Below are positions 31,355 to 41,600 of a DNA stretch of 64,000 nucleotides, piece after piece. The notes under the pieces are model-generated. The model did no database searches. It was not told where the DNA came from and was given only the letters and a program-made list of their open reading frames with translations. How positions within the stretch are numbered: the first letter of the stretch is position 1; each line of letters opens with the position of its first letter. This stretch comes from Brenneria bubanii. Lineage in GTDB: Bacteria; Pseudomonadota; Gammaproteobacteria; Enterobacterales; Enterobacteriaceae. The DNA is taken from contig NZ_JAKMAJ010000008.1 in the NCBI RefSeq assembly GCF_022378355.1, positions 176,579-240,578 on the forward strand, read 5' to 3'. A program made the translations under genes and the position numbers.

Positions 31355-32285
31355 AGCTGATCCAACGCAATCATCTCGGCAGGTTAGCCGGATGGTTAAA
31401 GATATTCGTAACCGCTACTACCAAATAAAGTTAGCTCTGAGGCAGTTATTTGATCAGCGGTTAACCGGTAGAGAATCAGAGCAAAACAGCCAGAAAGGGT
31501 TCGCTTTTCACGGGAAAACGATATACCAGGTTAATGCTGGGACTTACATCTATGACATGTCGGCATCTCAACTTGCCGACCTGTTGCAGATTATGCAAAC
31601 CATTCTTGATGATCACTTGCTTGATGGTGGAAGTAATAATCTTTGGGCCCTTGATTACGTTGCTGCTGAGTACGATAGAGGGACGCACGCTGCGTTCACT
31701 AATCTATCAGTGCAATCGCCCATCTACGCGTCACAAACAACCCTGTCAGCCCTCCTGTCGTCTCCTTCGTATCAGAATCAGGTGGCTGCGGCCTATGTTT
31801 CCACATACAGCGACTGGAAAGGCGTTTCCGACCGGGCGCGGGCAGATTTGGCAAACGTCATAGCTGATTCAATCGGGCGCGGTATAAACCCGAGAGAGAC
31901 AGCACAGATAATCAGTCGCCGTCTTGATGTTAGCCAGGCATCGGCAGAGAACATCGCACAAACAGAACAGGTTGGTGCGCTTCGAGAGGCTCAGTGGCTT
32001 GAGACAGACTGGAGTCGTGATCGCCTAGGGCTAAATACTGCCCTACTTCACTTATCAGCACTAAAGCCCACAACAAGAGATAATCATGCGTTCTGGCATG
32101 GAAAGACGAGAACTACCGAAGAGGTAAGGGAATGGTATGCCCGCGATGGAAACAGATACCGATGCTACTGCTCACAGATACCCGTAATCCTCAACGATAA
32201 AGGTGAGATAGTTAATACTGGCCTGGTTGAGCGGTTAAGCAAAGAGCGGCAAGAGTGGAAACCATTAGAGAAAAAATCAGCATAG
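31290..32285 (+). CDS. Head morphogenesis protein, MuF/SPP1 gp7-like
   Basis: The 331-residue protein has the MuF core: SDRARADLANVIADSIGRG, then QASAENIAQTEQVGALREAQ and the conserved TTRDNHAFWHGK ... RYRCYCSQIPV. It is a minor head protein injected or assembled with the portal. It starts 65 bases before the portal stop, in another frame. Confidence 0.88.
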   Translation: MLTLSQENRQPLIRTPIIPRNKADPTQSSRQVSRMVKDIRNRYYQIKLALRQLFDQRLTGRESEQNSQKGFAFHGKTIYQVNAGTYIYDMSASQLADLLQIMQTILDDHLLDGGSNNLWALDYVAAEYDRGTHAAFTNLSVQSPIYASQTTLSALLSSPSYQNQVAAAYVSTYSDWKGVSDRARADLANVIADSIGRGINPRETAQIISRRLDVSQASAENIAQTEQVGALREAQWLETDWSRDRLGLNTALLHLSALKPTTRDNHAFWHGKTRTTEEVREWYARDGNRYRCYCSQIPVILNDKGEIVNTGLVERLSKERQEWKPLEKKSA

Positions 32286-32305
32286 TCAATCATTGAGGAT
32301 TAACC

Positions 32306-33721
32306 GTGAAGCTATCAAGCGTTCATGTAAAAAGCCTCGCCATCAATTCCGCCAACATATCAACTGAAACCATCGACGGTGACGAGCATATCGTCATTCG
32401 TGGCGTCGTGCCTGTCGTAGATGACGTTGTTATGAACGGAGGATTGTACCCGGCGGTGGAAATAAACAAGAGCTATCAGAGCATTGAAGGCAATCCTATG
32501 CCTCTTGCTCATCCGAAGATCGGGAACGATTACGTTAGCGCCAGCAATCCGCGTGCAGTGAATAAATTCCATGTCGGCGCATGGGCCGAGAACGTTCGTA
32601 AAGATGGCGATCGCGTAGTCATGGATATGAAGGTGAATAAACGATTTGCATCCTCGCTTGAAAACGGGCAGCGGTTACTCCAGCGTCTGGATGATTTGCA
32701 AAATAACGCTGACGCAGAGCCTATCCATGTTTCTACTGGGCTATTGCTGAAGCGTGAGCAAAACAGCGGAAAGTCGAAAGGGAAGTCCTATTCATGGGTG
32801 GCAAGGAACATGCAATTTGACCATGTCGCAATCTTGCTTGATGAACCAGGAGCGGCCACCCCAGAGGATGGAGTGGGAATTTTTGTGAATGCCGATAACT
32901 CTACGCAAGAAGTCGATATTGAAGACGTCGATCTGGTATCTGCGTCAAACTGCACCAAAGAGGGCCCGGTTAACAAGGCTAAATTCTTCTTCACCAACGC
33001 TTCTAATTTCTCTTTCGATGACATTCAGCGCGCTCTGAGCGACAAGCTCCGAGAGGGGCGCGCTGATTACAATTGGCCCTGGCCGGAGTCAGTCTGGCCA
33101 GACAGCTTCATCTACCGCGATGACGCTAAATATTTCAAACAGAAGTACCTAATCGATGATGACGGCAAGGCTGTTTTTGTCGGCGAGCCCCAAGAAGTCG
33201 TGCGCAAACCTACTGAGTACGAAATTAAAACCAACGGAGAAACTGACCCGATGAAAGATCTGATCGTTAACGCGCTCAAAGCTGCCGGCAAGCCCACTGA
33301 GGGCAAATCAGACGCCGAGCTGATGGACGCATATAACCAGTTGGCGGCTGAAAAGGCTGCCGAAAAAGAAGAGACGCCGGAAGAGAAAGCCGCGCGTGAG
33401 AAAAAAGAGGCTGACGACAAGGCAGCAAAAGACAAGGTCGCCAAAGATACCGCAACCAACAGCGAAGAAATGCCGGCCTGGGCTAAGTCGCTTTCTGATC
33501 GTGTCGACAAGGTAGTTAACAGCCTTAACGCCAATGCCGACAAAGAAAAGGGCGAAAAACGCGCTGCTGTTAAAGCCAAGTTCGGCCTTGATGACCTGGC
33601 TGTAAATGCTCTCGACGGCGCTGCGCTCGACGGCCTGTTTGCTCAATGTGCAACCTCTAAGGGGCTGAACGGAGCATTCAACCACTCAAACGAACAACCC
33701 ATTTCTGAAATGCCGGAGTAA
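32306..33721 (+). CDS. DUF2213 head protein, protease/scaffold-like
   Basis: The 471-residue protein has an N-terminal domain of the DUF2213 type (GVVPVVDDVVMNGGLYPAVE, MPLAHPKIG) related in position to prohead proteases, and a C-terminal half rich in Ala/Lys/Glu (residues 340-400) like a scaffold. An internal ATG at 33251 with GGAG upstream could make a separate scaffold from the same frame, as lambda C/Nu3 does; that is inference. Confidence 0.8.
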   Translation: MKLSSVHVKSLAINSANISTETIDGDEHIVIRGVVPVVDDVVMNGGLYPAVEINKSYQSIEGNPMPLAHPKIGNDYVSASNPRAVNKFHVGAWAENVRKDGDRVVMDMKVNKRFASSLENGQRLLQRLDDLQNNADAEPIHVSTGLLLKREQNSGKSKGKSYSWVARNMQFDHVAILLDEPGAATPEDGVGIFVNADNSTQEVDIEDVDLVSASNCTKEGPVNKAKFFFTNASNFSFDDIQRALSDKLREGRADYNWPWPESVWPDSFIYRDDAKYFKQKYLIDDDGKAVFVGEPQEVVRKPTEYEIKTNGETDPMKDLIVNALKAAGKPTEGKSDAELMDAYNQLAAEKAAEKEETPEEKAAREKKEADDKAAKDKVAKDTATNSEEMPAWAKSLSDRVDKVVNSLNANADKEKGEKRAAVKAKFGLDDLAVNALDGAALDGLFAQCATSKGLNGAFNHSNEQPISEMPE

Positions 33722-33727
33722 TGACTA

Positions 33728-34171
33728 ATGGCGATTAAAGACGGTAAGCACGTTATCCATGCGGGTGGTATTTTCCCTAACCCGCTCCTGAATCGTGAAG
33801 GCGCAGCGGCTGCAGACACCGCCCCTGGCACGGTAGGTTTCTATACAGCAGGAAAATTTACTGCCTCTGTTGCCGGAAACGAAAGCGCAATCCTGTATGT
33901 GGCAAACATGGATTATCTGCGCTGCAAAAATGTGGATGAGGCGATACCGGCCAATGAGCTGGTTGTCGGTATTCACCCATTGCCAGGGCTATTCCTGAAT
34001 GTCCGCGCGGCTGCTGGTACTTACACCAAGGGTCAGGCGGTTTCTGTCGCCAATGGCCGTATCACTGCTGCAACCACCGGTGAAAACGCTACGACTGTGT
34101 TCGCATATGTCGAAGAAGATACCTCACTCACCGCCGAAGCCGGCGACCTTGTTCGCATCGTGTTTAAGTAA
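33728..34171 (+). CDS. Head decoration (capsid cement) protein
   Basis: A 147-residue strand-rich protein between the scaffold and the major capsid gene. The segment YTKGQAVSVANGRITAATTG and the ending AEAGDLVRIVFK fit DUF2190-type cement proteins, which stabilise the capsid surface. Confidence 0.75.
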   Translation: MAIKDGKHVIHAGGIFPNPLLNREGAAAADTAPGTVGFYTAGKFTASVAGNESAILYVANMDYLRCKNVDEAIPANELVVGIHPLPGLFLNVRAAAGTYTKGQAVSVANGRITAATTGENATTVFAYVEEDTSLTAEAGDLVRIVFK

Positions 34172-34180
34172 GGAGACGCA

Positions 34181-35260
34181 ATGTTTGTATTCTCAAAATC
34201 TATCGGTGAGAAAACCGGTAATCTGGCGGTGAATAGTTACCAGTTCGCGCAATTGAAGCAAGAGCGCGAGGCGGCCATGAACCACCAGGGCGTTAACGTG
34301 ATGCAGGACATCGCAAATCGCGTAAATATGGCGTCGCAGCTGAATGGCATTAACGCCGTTCGCTCCCCGGCTGACCTGTACAAAACTTTCGACCAAACGG
34401 TGCTGCGTCAGTTTGAAAATAAGGATGAGTTCACGCTGCTGAACGACCTGACTCCGCTGTCACGCTCCGTGCGACTCAACGCAACAGTTTATGAGTACGC
34501 CAAATCCGGCGGCAAAATGTGGGGCCACACATCCATGAGCGGCCAGATCGGTGCAGCGCTTGATGCTACCGCATACGACTACGATGGCACGATGGTGCCG
34601 GTGCATGACACCGGCTTCAAATTCAACTGGCGCGACCCTCGCCTGAACAACCCGGACGCATTCGATGTGATTGCGGATGCGCAGGCAGAATCGACTGCCC
34701 AGGTTCGCCGCACCTACGTGGATTATATCTACAATGGTTTCCGTGACAGTGAAGGCAACTACGTTCAGTTCGATGGCAAAACCTGGAAGGGCATCAAAGC
34801 TGATGAGCGTGTCGCCCAGGTGACTCTGACCACCAATCTGGCAACCTCGACCGACCCGAAAGCCATTCGCGCACAAGCCATCGCGTTGCGCGATATCGTT
34901 CGCGTGACCAACCTCCAGTACGGCGAGCAGACCTGGTATGTGTCGCAAGAAATCATGTCCAACCTGGAACAGTATTTCAGCGACAACTACGCAGCCCCAA
35001 CGCTGTATGAAGAGATGCTCAAGCTGACCGGCATTTCTGCGATCAAGGTCGACGCTCAACTGTCTGGTAGCGAGGTTGTGATTATCCCGCTGTCCGCTGG
35101 CGTTATCGCTCCCATCGTAGGCCAGGCGTTCGGCACCGTTGCCGATCCGCGCCCGTTCTACAACAGCGACTACGTGTGGCGCACCTGGGGTGCCGCTGGT
35201 CTGATGGTTAAGACTGACATCGCCGGCCATTTCTCTGTTGTCCACGCTGACGTAGCGTAA
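34181..35260 (+). CDS. Major capsid protein
   Basis: A 359-residue protein with an HK97-fold-compatible length. It follows an AAGGAG site. Recognisable elements are DLTPLSRSVRLNATVYEYAK, FKFNWRDPRLNN and a C-terminal WGAAGLMVKTDIAGHFSVVH. The sequence belongs to the group found with DUF1073 portals. It forms the icosahedral shell. Confidence 0.87.
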   Translation: MFVFSKSIGEKTGNLAVNSYQFAQLKQEREAAMNHQGVNVMQDIANRVNMASQLNGINAVRSPADLYKTFDQTVLRQFENKDEFTLLNDLTPLSRSVRLNATVYEYAKSGGKMWGHTSMSGQIGAALDATAYDYDGTMVPVHDTGFKFNWRDPRLNNPDAFDVIADAQAESTAQVRRTYVDYIYNGFRDSEGNYVQFDGKTWKGIKADERVAQVTLTTNLATSTDPKAIRAQAIALRDIVRVTNLQYGEQTWYVSQEIMSNLEQYFSDNYAAPTLYEEMLKLTGISAIKVDAQLSGSEVVIIPLSAGVIAPIVGQAFGTVADPRPFYNSDYVWRTWGAAGLMVKTDIAGHFSVVHADVA

Positions 35261-35268
35261 GGGGATGT

Positions 35269-35484
35269 ATGGCACTGGTAAAAGTTATCGCGGGTAACCT
35301 ATTCGCCGGTGCCAATTTCCAGAAGCTGGAGGTTGGCAGCCAGGTGGAAGTTACCAATGAAGTTGCTAATCGCTGGGTTAACGCCGGCCTTGCCGAGTTG
35401 GTAGAAGAATCATCCTTCGAAGTTGCCACCCCAGCAAAGCGCGGGCGTAAAAAGCGGAGTGATGATGGCGACAATAACGATTGA
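35269..35484 (+). CDS. Small head-associated protein
   Basis: A 71-residue protein with a strand-rich start (ALVKVIAGNLFAGANFQKLE), the ending EVATPAKRGRKKRSDDG and a basic C-terminus. Similar small proteins follow major capsid genes in many siphoviruses. Function unknown. Confidence 0.7.
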   Translation: MALVKVIAGNLFAGANFQKLEVGSQVEVTNEVANRWVNAGLAELVEESSFEVATPAKRGRKKRSDDGDNND

Positions 35485-35836
35485 TGACATCAAGCCGATG
35501 ATGGCTGAACTTGGCTTCACACTGCCTGACTCTGTGCTTACGCTTCTGGTAGAACAAGCCAATGCAGTATCTTCTTGCATGGACGGGGCGGGGTATTCTG
35601 ATAGCCTTCAAAAGCTGTTGCTTATCTACGCCGCTGTGCGGCTTGCCGCCCTGTCCGGGGCCAGGAAGATATCTTCACAGTCAGCGCCATCTGGTGCTTC
35701 CCGATCATTTGCCTACGATTCTGCTGGAACTGACTATCTGTATAAGCAGATTCAGGCATGGGACACTCACGGTTGCCTTTCTGGCCTTCCGCTGTCTAGT
35801 AAGTCGGTGGGATTCTTCGACGTTGTGGGAGGTTGA
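35462..35836 (+). CDS. Head-tail connector protein
   Basis: The 124-residue helical protein (DIKPMMAELGFTLPDSVL, then KLLLIYAAVRLAALSGARKI) fits the adaptor class that follows the capsid gene in this phage group. It starts at ATG 35462 or 35465 and overlaps the preceding gene. Confidence 0.7.
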   Translation: MMATITIDDIKPMMAELGFTLPDSVLTLLVEQANAVSSCMDGAGYSDSLQKLLLIYAAVRLAALSGARKISSQSAPSGASRSFAYDSAGTDYLYKQIQAWDTHGCLSGLPLSSKSVGFFDVVGG

Positions 35837-36007
35837 ATGAGCTGGAAATCAACCAGTGAATCACTTCCTGTGCCGATGATTAGGGTGTGGGTTCTTACCG
35901 AAAGCGGCCGGCGTACGACCGCATACCTTCAGCGTAACGGCGAGTGGTTCCTGTTTTGCCAGAAGATTGCGGCAGAAAATCCGAAGATAGTTAGTTGGAG
36001 GGAGTGA
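35837..36007 (+). CDS. Small connector-region protein (56 aa)
   Basis: The frame MSWKSTSESLPVPMIRVWVL has a GGAGG site and starts immediately after the preceding stop codon. Ends inside the next gene's ribosome binding region. Strand-rich; function unknown. Confidence 0.6.
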   Translation: MSWKSTSESLPVPMIRVWVLTESGRRTTAYLQRNGEWFLFCQKIAAENPKIVSWRE

Positions 36008-36009
36008 TT

Positions 36010-36351
36010 TTGTCTGAGATAGCTCGATGGAGTTACACCGCCAAGGCGACTATCTGGCCGATCGCTGATACCGACAGATACGGAAAGCCGACTTTCGGCG
36101 CACCGGTCGTTATCGATTGCGACTATGGCGGTGATGGTAAACGCGGGTCAGCTTCTTTTGGCTTGGAGTTCGTCGTTAAAAACACGTTCTGGACTGAATA
36201 CGCCGCCGCAAATGTTGGTGACATGATTGCTCTCGGTGAGCATGCCGACATAGCCCCTGTTGCTGATGCTGATGAGGTACGGCACATCATCCGTTACGCC
36301 GACACGTTCGAGAGAACAGCAGACGATTACGCTGTGATAACCGGAGTCTGA
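36010..36351 (+). CDS. Head completion/adaptor protein
   Basis: A 113-residue protein starting at TTG 36010 (MSEIARWSYTAKATIWPIAD) with GGAGG seven bases upstream. The pattern resembles head-closure proteins of siphoviruses, with a central VVKNTFWTEY strand. Assigned mainly from position. Confidence 0.65.
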   Translation: MSEIARWSYTAKATIWPIADTDRYGKPTFGAPVVIDCDYGGDGKRGSASFGLEFVVKNTFWTEYAAANVGDMIALGEHADIAPVADADEVRHIIRYADTFERTADDYAVITGV

Positions 36352-36352
36352 T

Positions 36353-36724
36353 ATGGCGAAAGTAAAGGTTTCCGGTATCCGTGAGTCGAAAGCGAAGCTG
36401 AATGCGCTGATTGGCGATATTCAGGGGCGCAAGGCGGTTCGCGCACAACAGTCAGCAATGATTATCGGTGGCACCCAGGCCGCATTGTATACCCCGATCG
36501 ACACCTCAACGCTCATCAATAGCCAATTCCGAGAGCTTGTTATCAAAGGTACTCGATTAACCGGACGAGTTGGTTATTCAACAAATTACGCCATGCTGGT
36601 TCATGACCCTAACGTTAAGCAGTCCTTTCGTCGCGCCACAGCGAAGAAGGAGTTCTTGAAAGAGGGTTTCGAGGAAAAAAAAGATCAGATTGATGCCGGA
36701 GTAAAAAAGGAAATGCAACTATGA
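36353..36724 (+). CDS. Tail completion protein, HK97 gp10-like
   Basis: The 123-residue basic protein has the gp10-like pattern TPIDTSTLINSQFRELVIKG and GRVGYSTNYAMLVHD. Members sit between head closure and tail terminator genes and complete the tail interface. Overlaps the next gene by four bases. Confidence 0.75.
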   Translation: MAKVKVSGIRESKAKLNALIGDIQGRKAVRAQQSAMIIGGTQAALYTPIDTSTLINSQFRELVIKGTRLTGRVGYSTNYAMLVHDPNVKQSFRRATAKKEFLKEGFEEKKDQIDAGVKKEMQL

Positions 36725-37095
36725 CGATATTCGAAAAGGTTGCTGACTGGTTGGAATCGTCCGGGCTGGCCGAAGGTTATAAACTCCAGCTTGTTAATTG
36801 GATAGAGCAGAAAGCCGACACTGGCGTGATGCGTTACATCGTGGTGCAACCTGATGGCGGCACGCCGCGTTATCGCTGCCTGGGCGCTTATGATTATGTC
36901 CTCATCAACGTAATCAGCGCCAAAAATGACCCCGCGCCGGCAATCTCTACGGCGCAGGACATTATGGATTACGTCACAAACAACGCTGATGACGATGTGC
37001 TGAACTTCATATCCAACGCTGGCGGATTTCCTACGCCAATCCCCACTGAAGAGGGCCGGACGGTTATCCGGCTCCGATTCGAAATTATTTCTTAA
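36721..37095 (+). CDS. Tail terminator-like protein
   Basis: The 124-residue protein has the alpha/beta layout of tail terminators and the segment RYIVVQPDGGTPRYRCLGAY. It should cap the tail tube and join it to the head. A terminator follows directly. Confidence 0.7.
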   Translation: MTIFEKVADWLESSGLAEGYKLQLVNWIEQKADTGVMRYIVVQPDGGTPRYRCLGAYDYVLINVISAKNDPAPAISTAQDIMDYVTNNADDDVLNFISNAGGFPTPIPTEEGRTVIRLRFEIIS

Positions 37096-37103
37096 TTCCC
37101 CTA

Positions 37104-37124
37104 GCGGCCTTCGGGCCGTTTTTT
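37104..37124 (+). terminator. Intrinsic terminator before the tail tube gene
   Basis: CGGCC-TTCG-GGCCG, a UUCG tetraloop hairpin, is followed by TTTTTTATTT. It probably tunes tail versus head gene expression, since Q-modified polymerase reads through. Confidence 0.8.
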
Positions 37125-37150
37125 ATTTCAATTCCATAAGAGGTTATACA

Positions 37151-37891
37151 ATGGAAGGATGTAACGATTCCGGCCTGCTGGTCGGTAAAAACGTCGTTCT
37201 CGAAGTTGCGCTGGGGTGTGCTGACACCGTGCCAACGGAAGAGGGTTGGCAGGCACTGGCTGCTGGTACGTCGAAAACTATCGACTTCTCGCCGAATACA
37301 GTAACTTCTGATGCTGATGACAAGGGCGCATGGGTGGATAACGCCATCACCAACGCTGACGCTACGATATCATTCGAGGGCGAAGTGCGTAAAAACGATG
37401 CGCTGGATCAGTTCGGATTTGGCAAGTTCGTGAAATATTTCACCGACGAAATGAACGCGAAACGCCAGCCAACCCTGTGGGTACGCGTGCAGCTTGGACC
37501 GATTGAATTTGTCGGCTACATGGTTGCTACCGCGCTAAGCACAGACGGCGGCACTAACGATATCGTGACCTTCTCGACCGAGTTCAAAGTGTACGATGGC
37601 AATACCGTATCCGTATCTCTGGTCGGTGATGTTCCGGTAACTGGCGTGACCCTGACTCCCGCAACCAGCGCCTGGAGTTCTGGCGGCAACACTACATTCA
37701 CCGTTACTGTTCTGCCTGAAAATGCATCTAACAAGGGATTCACAGTCGCAATTACTGATCCGTCGATGGCTACCGCTACGGTTTCCGGTGACGTGGTTAC
37801 GCTATCCCGATCTCAAGTCGGCACTGCTACGGCAGTCGTATCGACGGTGGATGGGAACAAAGTGGCAACTCATATTGTGTCAGAGGCATAG
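37151..37891 (+). CDS. Major tail tube protein with Ig-like C-terminal domain
   Basis: The 246-residue protein has a tube domain (residues 1-160) and a C-terminal Big_2-type Ig-like domain (VTGVTLTPATSAWSSGGNTT onwards), as in lambda gpV. The Ig-like domain decorates the tail surface and may bind cell-surface sugars. Starts after a GAGG site. Confidence 0.85.
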   Translation: MEGCNDSGLLVGKNVVLEVALGCADTVPTEEGWQALAAGTSKTIDFSPNTVTSDADDKGAWVDNAITNADATISFEGEVRKNDALDQFGFGKFVKYFTDEMNAKRQPTLWVRVQLGPIEFVGYMVATALSTDGGTNDIVTFSTEFKVYDGNTVSVSLVGDVPVTGVTLTPATSAWSSGGNTTFTVTVLPENASNKGFTVAITDPSMATATVSGDVVTLSRSQVGTATAVVSTVDGNKVATHIVSEA

Positions 37892-37953
37892 CATTTATTA
37901 CAAAGAGCGGCACTGTCGCTCTTGATAATGAAAGTTAGTCCCAGGGGGTGCGC

Positions 37954-38634
37954 ATGACGCCGATTACAGAGATTGGGGAAATGTTAATCTCCGATCAGAA
38001 TAACGATTACTTTTTCCGTGCATCATTTGCATCCATGTCGAGAATCGGCAGCCCGGCGGATATCGTCACTACATATACTACGCTAAACGGATATGAAGTG
38101 GCGCAGGTTGTGTCGGCAGCACAGGACGCATACGGAAGAATACCTGAATGGCTCATCAGGACGCTGCGGAAGCCTGTGTATGGACGTAAAATCTTGTCTG
38201 CTGCTATGAGTGTAATGCAGGCATGTTGCGATGATGACATTACCCCGCTGGTAGGGGAATGGCGGCCAGGTAAACGAGGCATAGTCTATCGATCCGGTGG
38301 GATGTCAGTTGGCGAAATCATCATCATAGCCCATACCCTGATAGAGCATGGAGTAATGGGAAAGGCCAAGGTACGAAAACCTCAGCGCAGCGAAACCAAC
38401 AGCTACGCGAACGAGTTCCGCGCAGTGGAGTACATCAACGCGGCCCGCATCCATTTCGGAATTAGCAGGGTAGATGCTGAGCGGTTGACGATGACGGAGT
38501 TTCAGTTGCTTATTAACGCCAAATACCCGGAACAAAAAGGCTTTACAAGGGAAGAGTACGATGCAGTGCGTGATGATTACTTCAAGCGCCGAGAAGCGCG
38601 TATAGCAGCAGAAAAAGCAAAGAAAGCAGCATAA
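37954..38634 (+). CDS. Tail assembly protein (DUF6246-like)
   Basis: The 226-residue protein lies between the tube and the tape measure, where tail assembly chaperones are encoded. It contains FFRASFASMSRIGSPADIV and a charged helical C-terminus (DDYFKRREARIAAEKAKK). No frameshifted G/GT pair is seen. An 8-bp hairpin (37902-37924) lies in its leader. Confidence 0.75.
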   Translation: MTPITEIGEMLISDQNNDYFFRASFASMSRIGSPADIVTTYTTLNGYEVAQVVSAAQDAYGRIPEWLIRTLRKPVYGRKILSAAMSVMQACCDDDITPLVGEWRPGKRGIVYRSGGMSVGEIIIIAHTLIEHGVMGKAKVRKPQRSETNSYANEFRAVEYINAARIHFGISRVDAERLTMTEFQLLINAKYPEQKGFTREEYDAVRDDYFKRREARIAAEKAKKAA

Positions 38635-38650
38635 CAAACAAAAACATTAG

Positions 38651-38677
38651 GCCCCGCAGCTACGCGGGGCTTTTTTT
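38651..38677 (+). terminator. Intrinsic terminator before the tape measure gene
   Basis: GCCCCGC-AGCTAC-GCGGGGC is followed by seven T residues. It separates the chaperone-like gene from the tape measure gene. Confidence 0.85.
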
Positions 38678-38695
38678 ATGTCCGGAGATAAGAAA

Positions 38696-41600
38696 ATGTC
38701 GAGCGATCAGAAAGTAGGGCAGATAGTTTACGAAGTAGAGATGAACGTCGCTCGGCTTATTGATGCTCAGCGCCAGGTCGATTCCAGGCTAGAACGAATG
38801 GAGAGCGGTTTTAGTCGGAACGCTCGCGCAGCCCAGAATGCTGAGCGCTCATTTTCATCGCTATCTCGGGTTGCCGGCGCACTTGTGGCCGCATTATCCG
38901 TTCAACAGGTTTCTGCATACGCAGATGCTTGGACAACGGTGAACAACAAGCTTGCTAATGCCATTAGACCAAATGAGCAATTGGCTGCTGTGACACAGCG
39001 CGTTTTTGATATAACCCAATCAACTCGATCTAGTCTTGACGCAACAGCGTCCCTTTATGCCCGGCTAGAGAGAGCAACAAGACAAGCAGGAACAGGAACG
39101 GCAGAACTTGCCAGGCTGACAACTGTTATAAATCAAGGTTTCGTGGTTTCCGGTGCTACCGCTCAGGAAGCGGAAAACGCGATAATACAGCTATCTCAAG
39201 GTCTTGCATCCGGTACGCTGCGCGGTGAAGAATTTAACTCAGTAAATGAGCAGGGAAACCGGCTGATGGTGGCGCTGGCAGATTCTCTTGGTGTTGGTAT
39301 CGGTGAGCTAAGAAGCATGGCTGCGCAAGGAAAGCTTACTACCGATGTTGTTGTTAACGGGCTGCTATCTCAGGGCGATGCGATCGGGAGAGAGTTTGCA
39401 AAAACTACAACAACAATCAGCCAGGCTTTACAAGTTGCTGGAAATAATATAACAAAATTTTTCGGTGAAAATGCCACTGTTAAATCCGGGGTGTCAGCAT
39501 TCAATAGAGCCATTATCTCAGTCAGCGAAAATATAGATGCACTTAGTGGCGCCCTAGTTGCCGTATCGGCTGTGATGGGTAGTCGTTATGTTGGTGCGTT
39601 AACGATGGCAACCGCGGCCAAATTGAAAGACATTGTAGCTTCAAGGCAAGAGGCTATCGCCGCGAGAGATTCAACTTCAGCGGCAGCAAACCAGGCCGCT
39701 GCAGCATTGAGAGTATCGGCAGTGGCGAAGCAAAGAGCCATAGATGAAGTCCGCCTTGCTGAGATGATGAAGGCAACATCTTTCAACGCGGCCAATGCCG
39801 CCGCCGCTGAACAAAGGTTATCTGCTGCGCGCGTTTCTGCCGCGACGGCCGTGGATAACTACAATCGTTCTCTTGCTGCGAATAATGCAGCGCAAGCGGC
39901 ATCTCTTGCCGCAGCAAGAAATGCAAGTGTTGGAATAGGTTTGTTTCGGAGCGCAATGGCATTGGTCGGAGGTCCGGCTGGTGCGGCAGTCCTGGCAGGC
40001 GCGGCCGTTCTTTATTTTACGCAGAGAGCAAAAGAAGCAAGGGACGCATCTAATGCGCTGGCGGATAGCGTAAATGAATTAACTGATAAGTTCAAAACGA
40101 TGTCATCAACCGAGATTGCAGCATCGATTGCAAAACTTCGGAAAAACATCCCAGAGCTTACTGATGCTGTCGATGAGGCACAAAGCAAGTTTGATAGCGC
40201 ATCGGAAAAAGTCGCTAATTACCGGCGTGAAATTGAAAGGTACACAACATCAACATCGCGTGGCGCAAGCGCGGCAAACGCCCTTCCTTCCGCGTTAGAC
40301 AATCAAGCTATTGCGGCTGATGCATTAGAAAAGGCTCAAAGAAGATTAAGCCAGACACAAAATGCCGTATATCAGGGACAGGTGCAGCTAACTGGAGGAA
40401 TGTCGCAAGGAATCGACCTTCTCAAGAGAAACGGTGATCAAGCTAGTGTCGCCGCCGGAATGATGAATAAGCTTGGGGAGGCGATTAATTTTGCATCAAG
40501 AGCAAAGGAAACATTCAATTCATCGAGCCTTAAAGTAGATCGCAGCGCAGAAGCAGATAAGTTACTGAAGAATCTAACGGAAGAAAATGCGCTATTGGCA
40601 ATAACTGATAAGCGTCAGCGTTCCGTCGCGGAGGCCAGGCAAAAAGCTATTGATGCCGGTGCCGCTCCTAATTCAAACCAACTGCGACAAATAGAAGATG
40701 CTGCTGGAGCGCAATACGATCTACAAGAGGCGGAGGCTGAGCGTAACAGGAAAACCAGGGAGGCCAATTCGGAAGGAAAAAAGGCAGCAAGTCAGGCTGA
40801 GTCTATTTCCCAAAAGCTGGAAAAACTGCGACAAGATTCAGAGCTTGCGGCCGGATCAACTCAGGAACTCAGTAGAGAGCAGGCAATACTAAGGGCTGAG
40901 CAGTCCCTGGGTAAGGGCGCATCAACTGAGCAAATAGCTCAGGCAAAAGCTTATGCCGCTGCGACATGGGATACAGCTGCGGCAATGAAAGCTCGTAATG
41001 CGATACCAGAAATTAAAGAAAATGCGGACTACGATCAGCAGAAATATCAACTTGAGATGCTTAAATATGCGAAGGATTCGCAAGGGGAATTACTTGTTTC
41101 TCAAGAGCAATATAATCAACAGTCAGAACAAATTGAAGCCCAGCATATTGCCAATATTGCGAAGATAAGAGCTCAACAGCAATCGCAGAATCCGATAGGA
41201 GAGATGAGGGCTGAGGTTGATCCGGTTCAACAATTAGTTAACCAGAACAATCAGAAACTAGCGGCAATGAAGCAGTATCAGGAGCAAGAACAAGCAATAA
41301 TTGCGCAATCATATGCTAATAACCAAATGACTCATGAGCAATATATTGCCGCGAAGTCACAAACAGATGCTCAGTATTTGGCGCTCAGGACTGCGCAGGA
41401 AAAACAATTCAACGAGCAAATGACGGCGGCGCAATGGGAGCTGCTTAGCCAGCAGAGCTTGGGGTATGACATGCTGACGGGCGCGGTTGATGCTTTCGCT
41501 GGCAACGCTTCTAACGCCATTACCGGTTTGTTAACCGGCACTATGTCTGTATCAGATGCAATGCAATCACTGGGTAATACCATCCTTAACAGTGTAATAA

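Noticed and set aside
33112-33579. 155-codon leftward open frame
   Set aside because: Antisense of the Ala/Lys/Glu-rich C-terminal half of the DUF2213 gene; Ser/Leu-rich without family likeness.
34460-35275. 271-codon leftward open frame
   Set aside because: Antisense shadow of the major capsid gene, which has strong codon bias and context.
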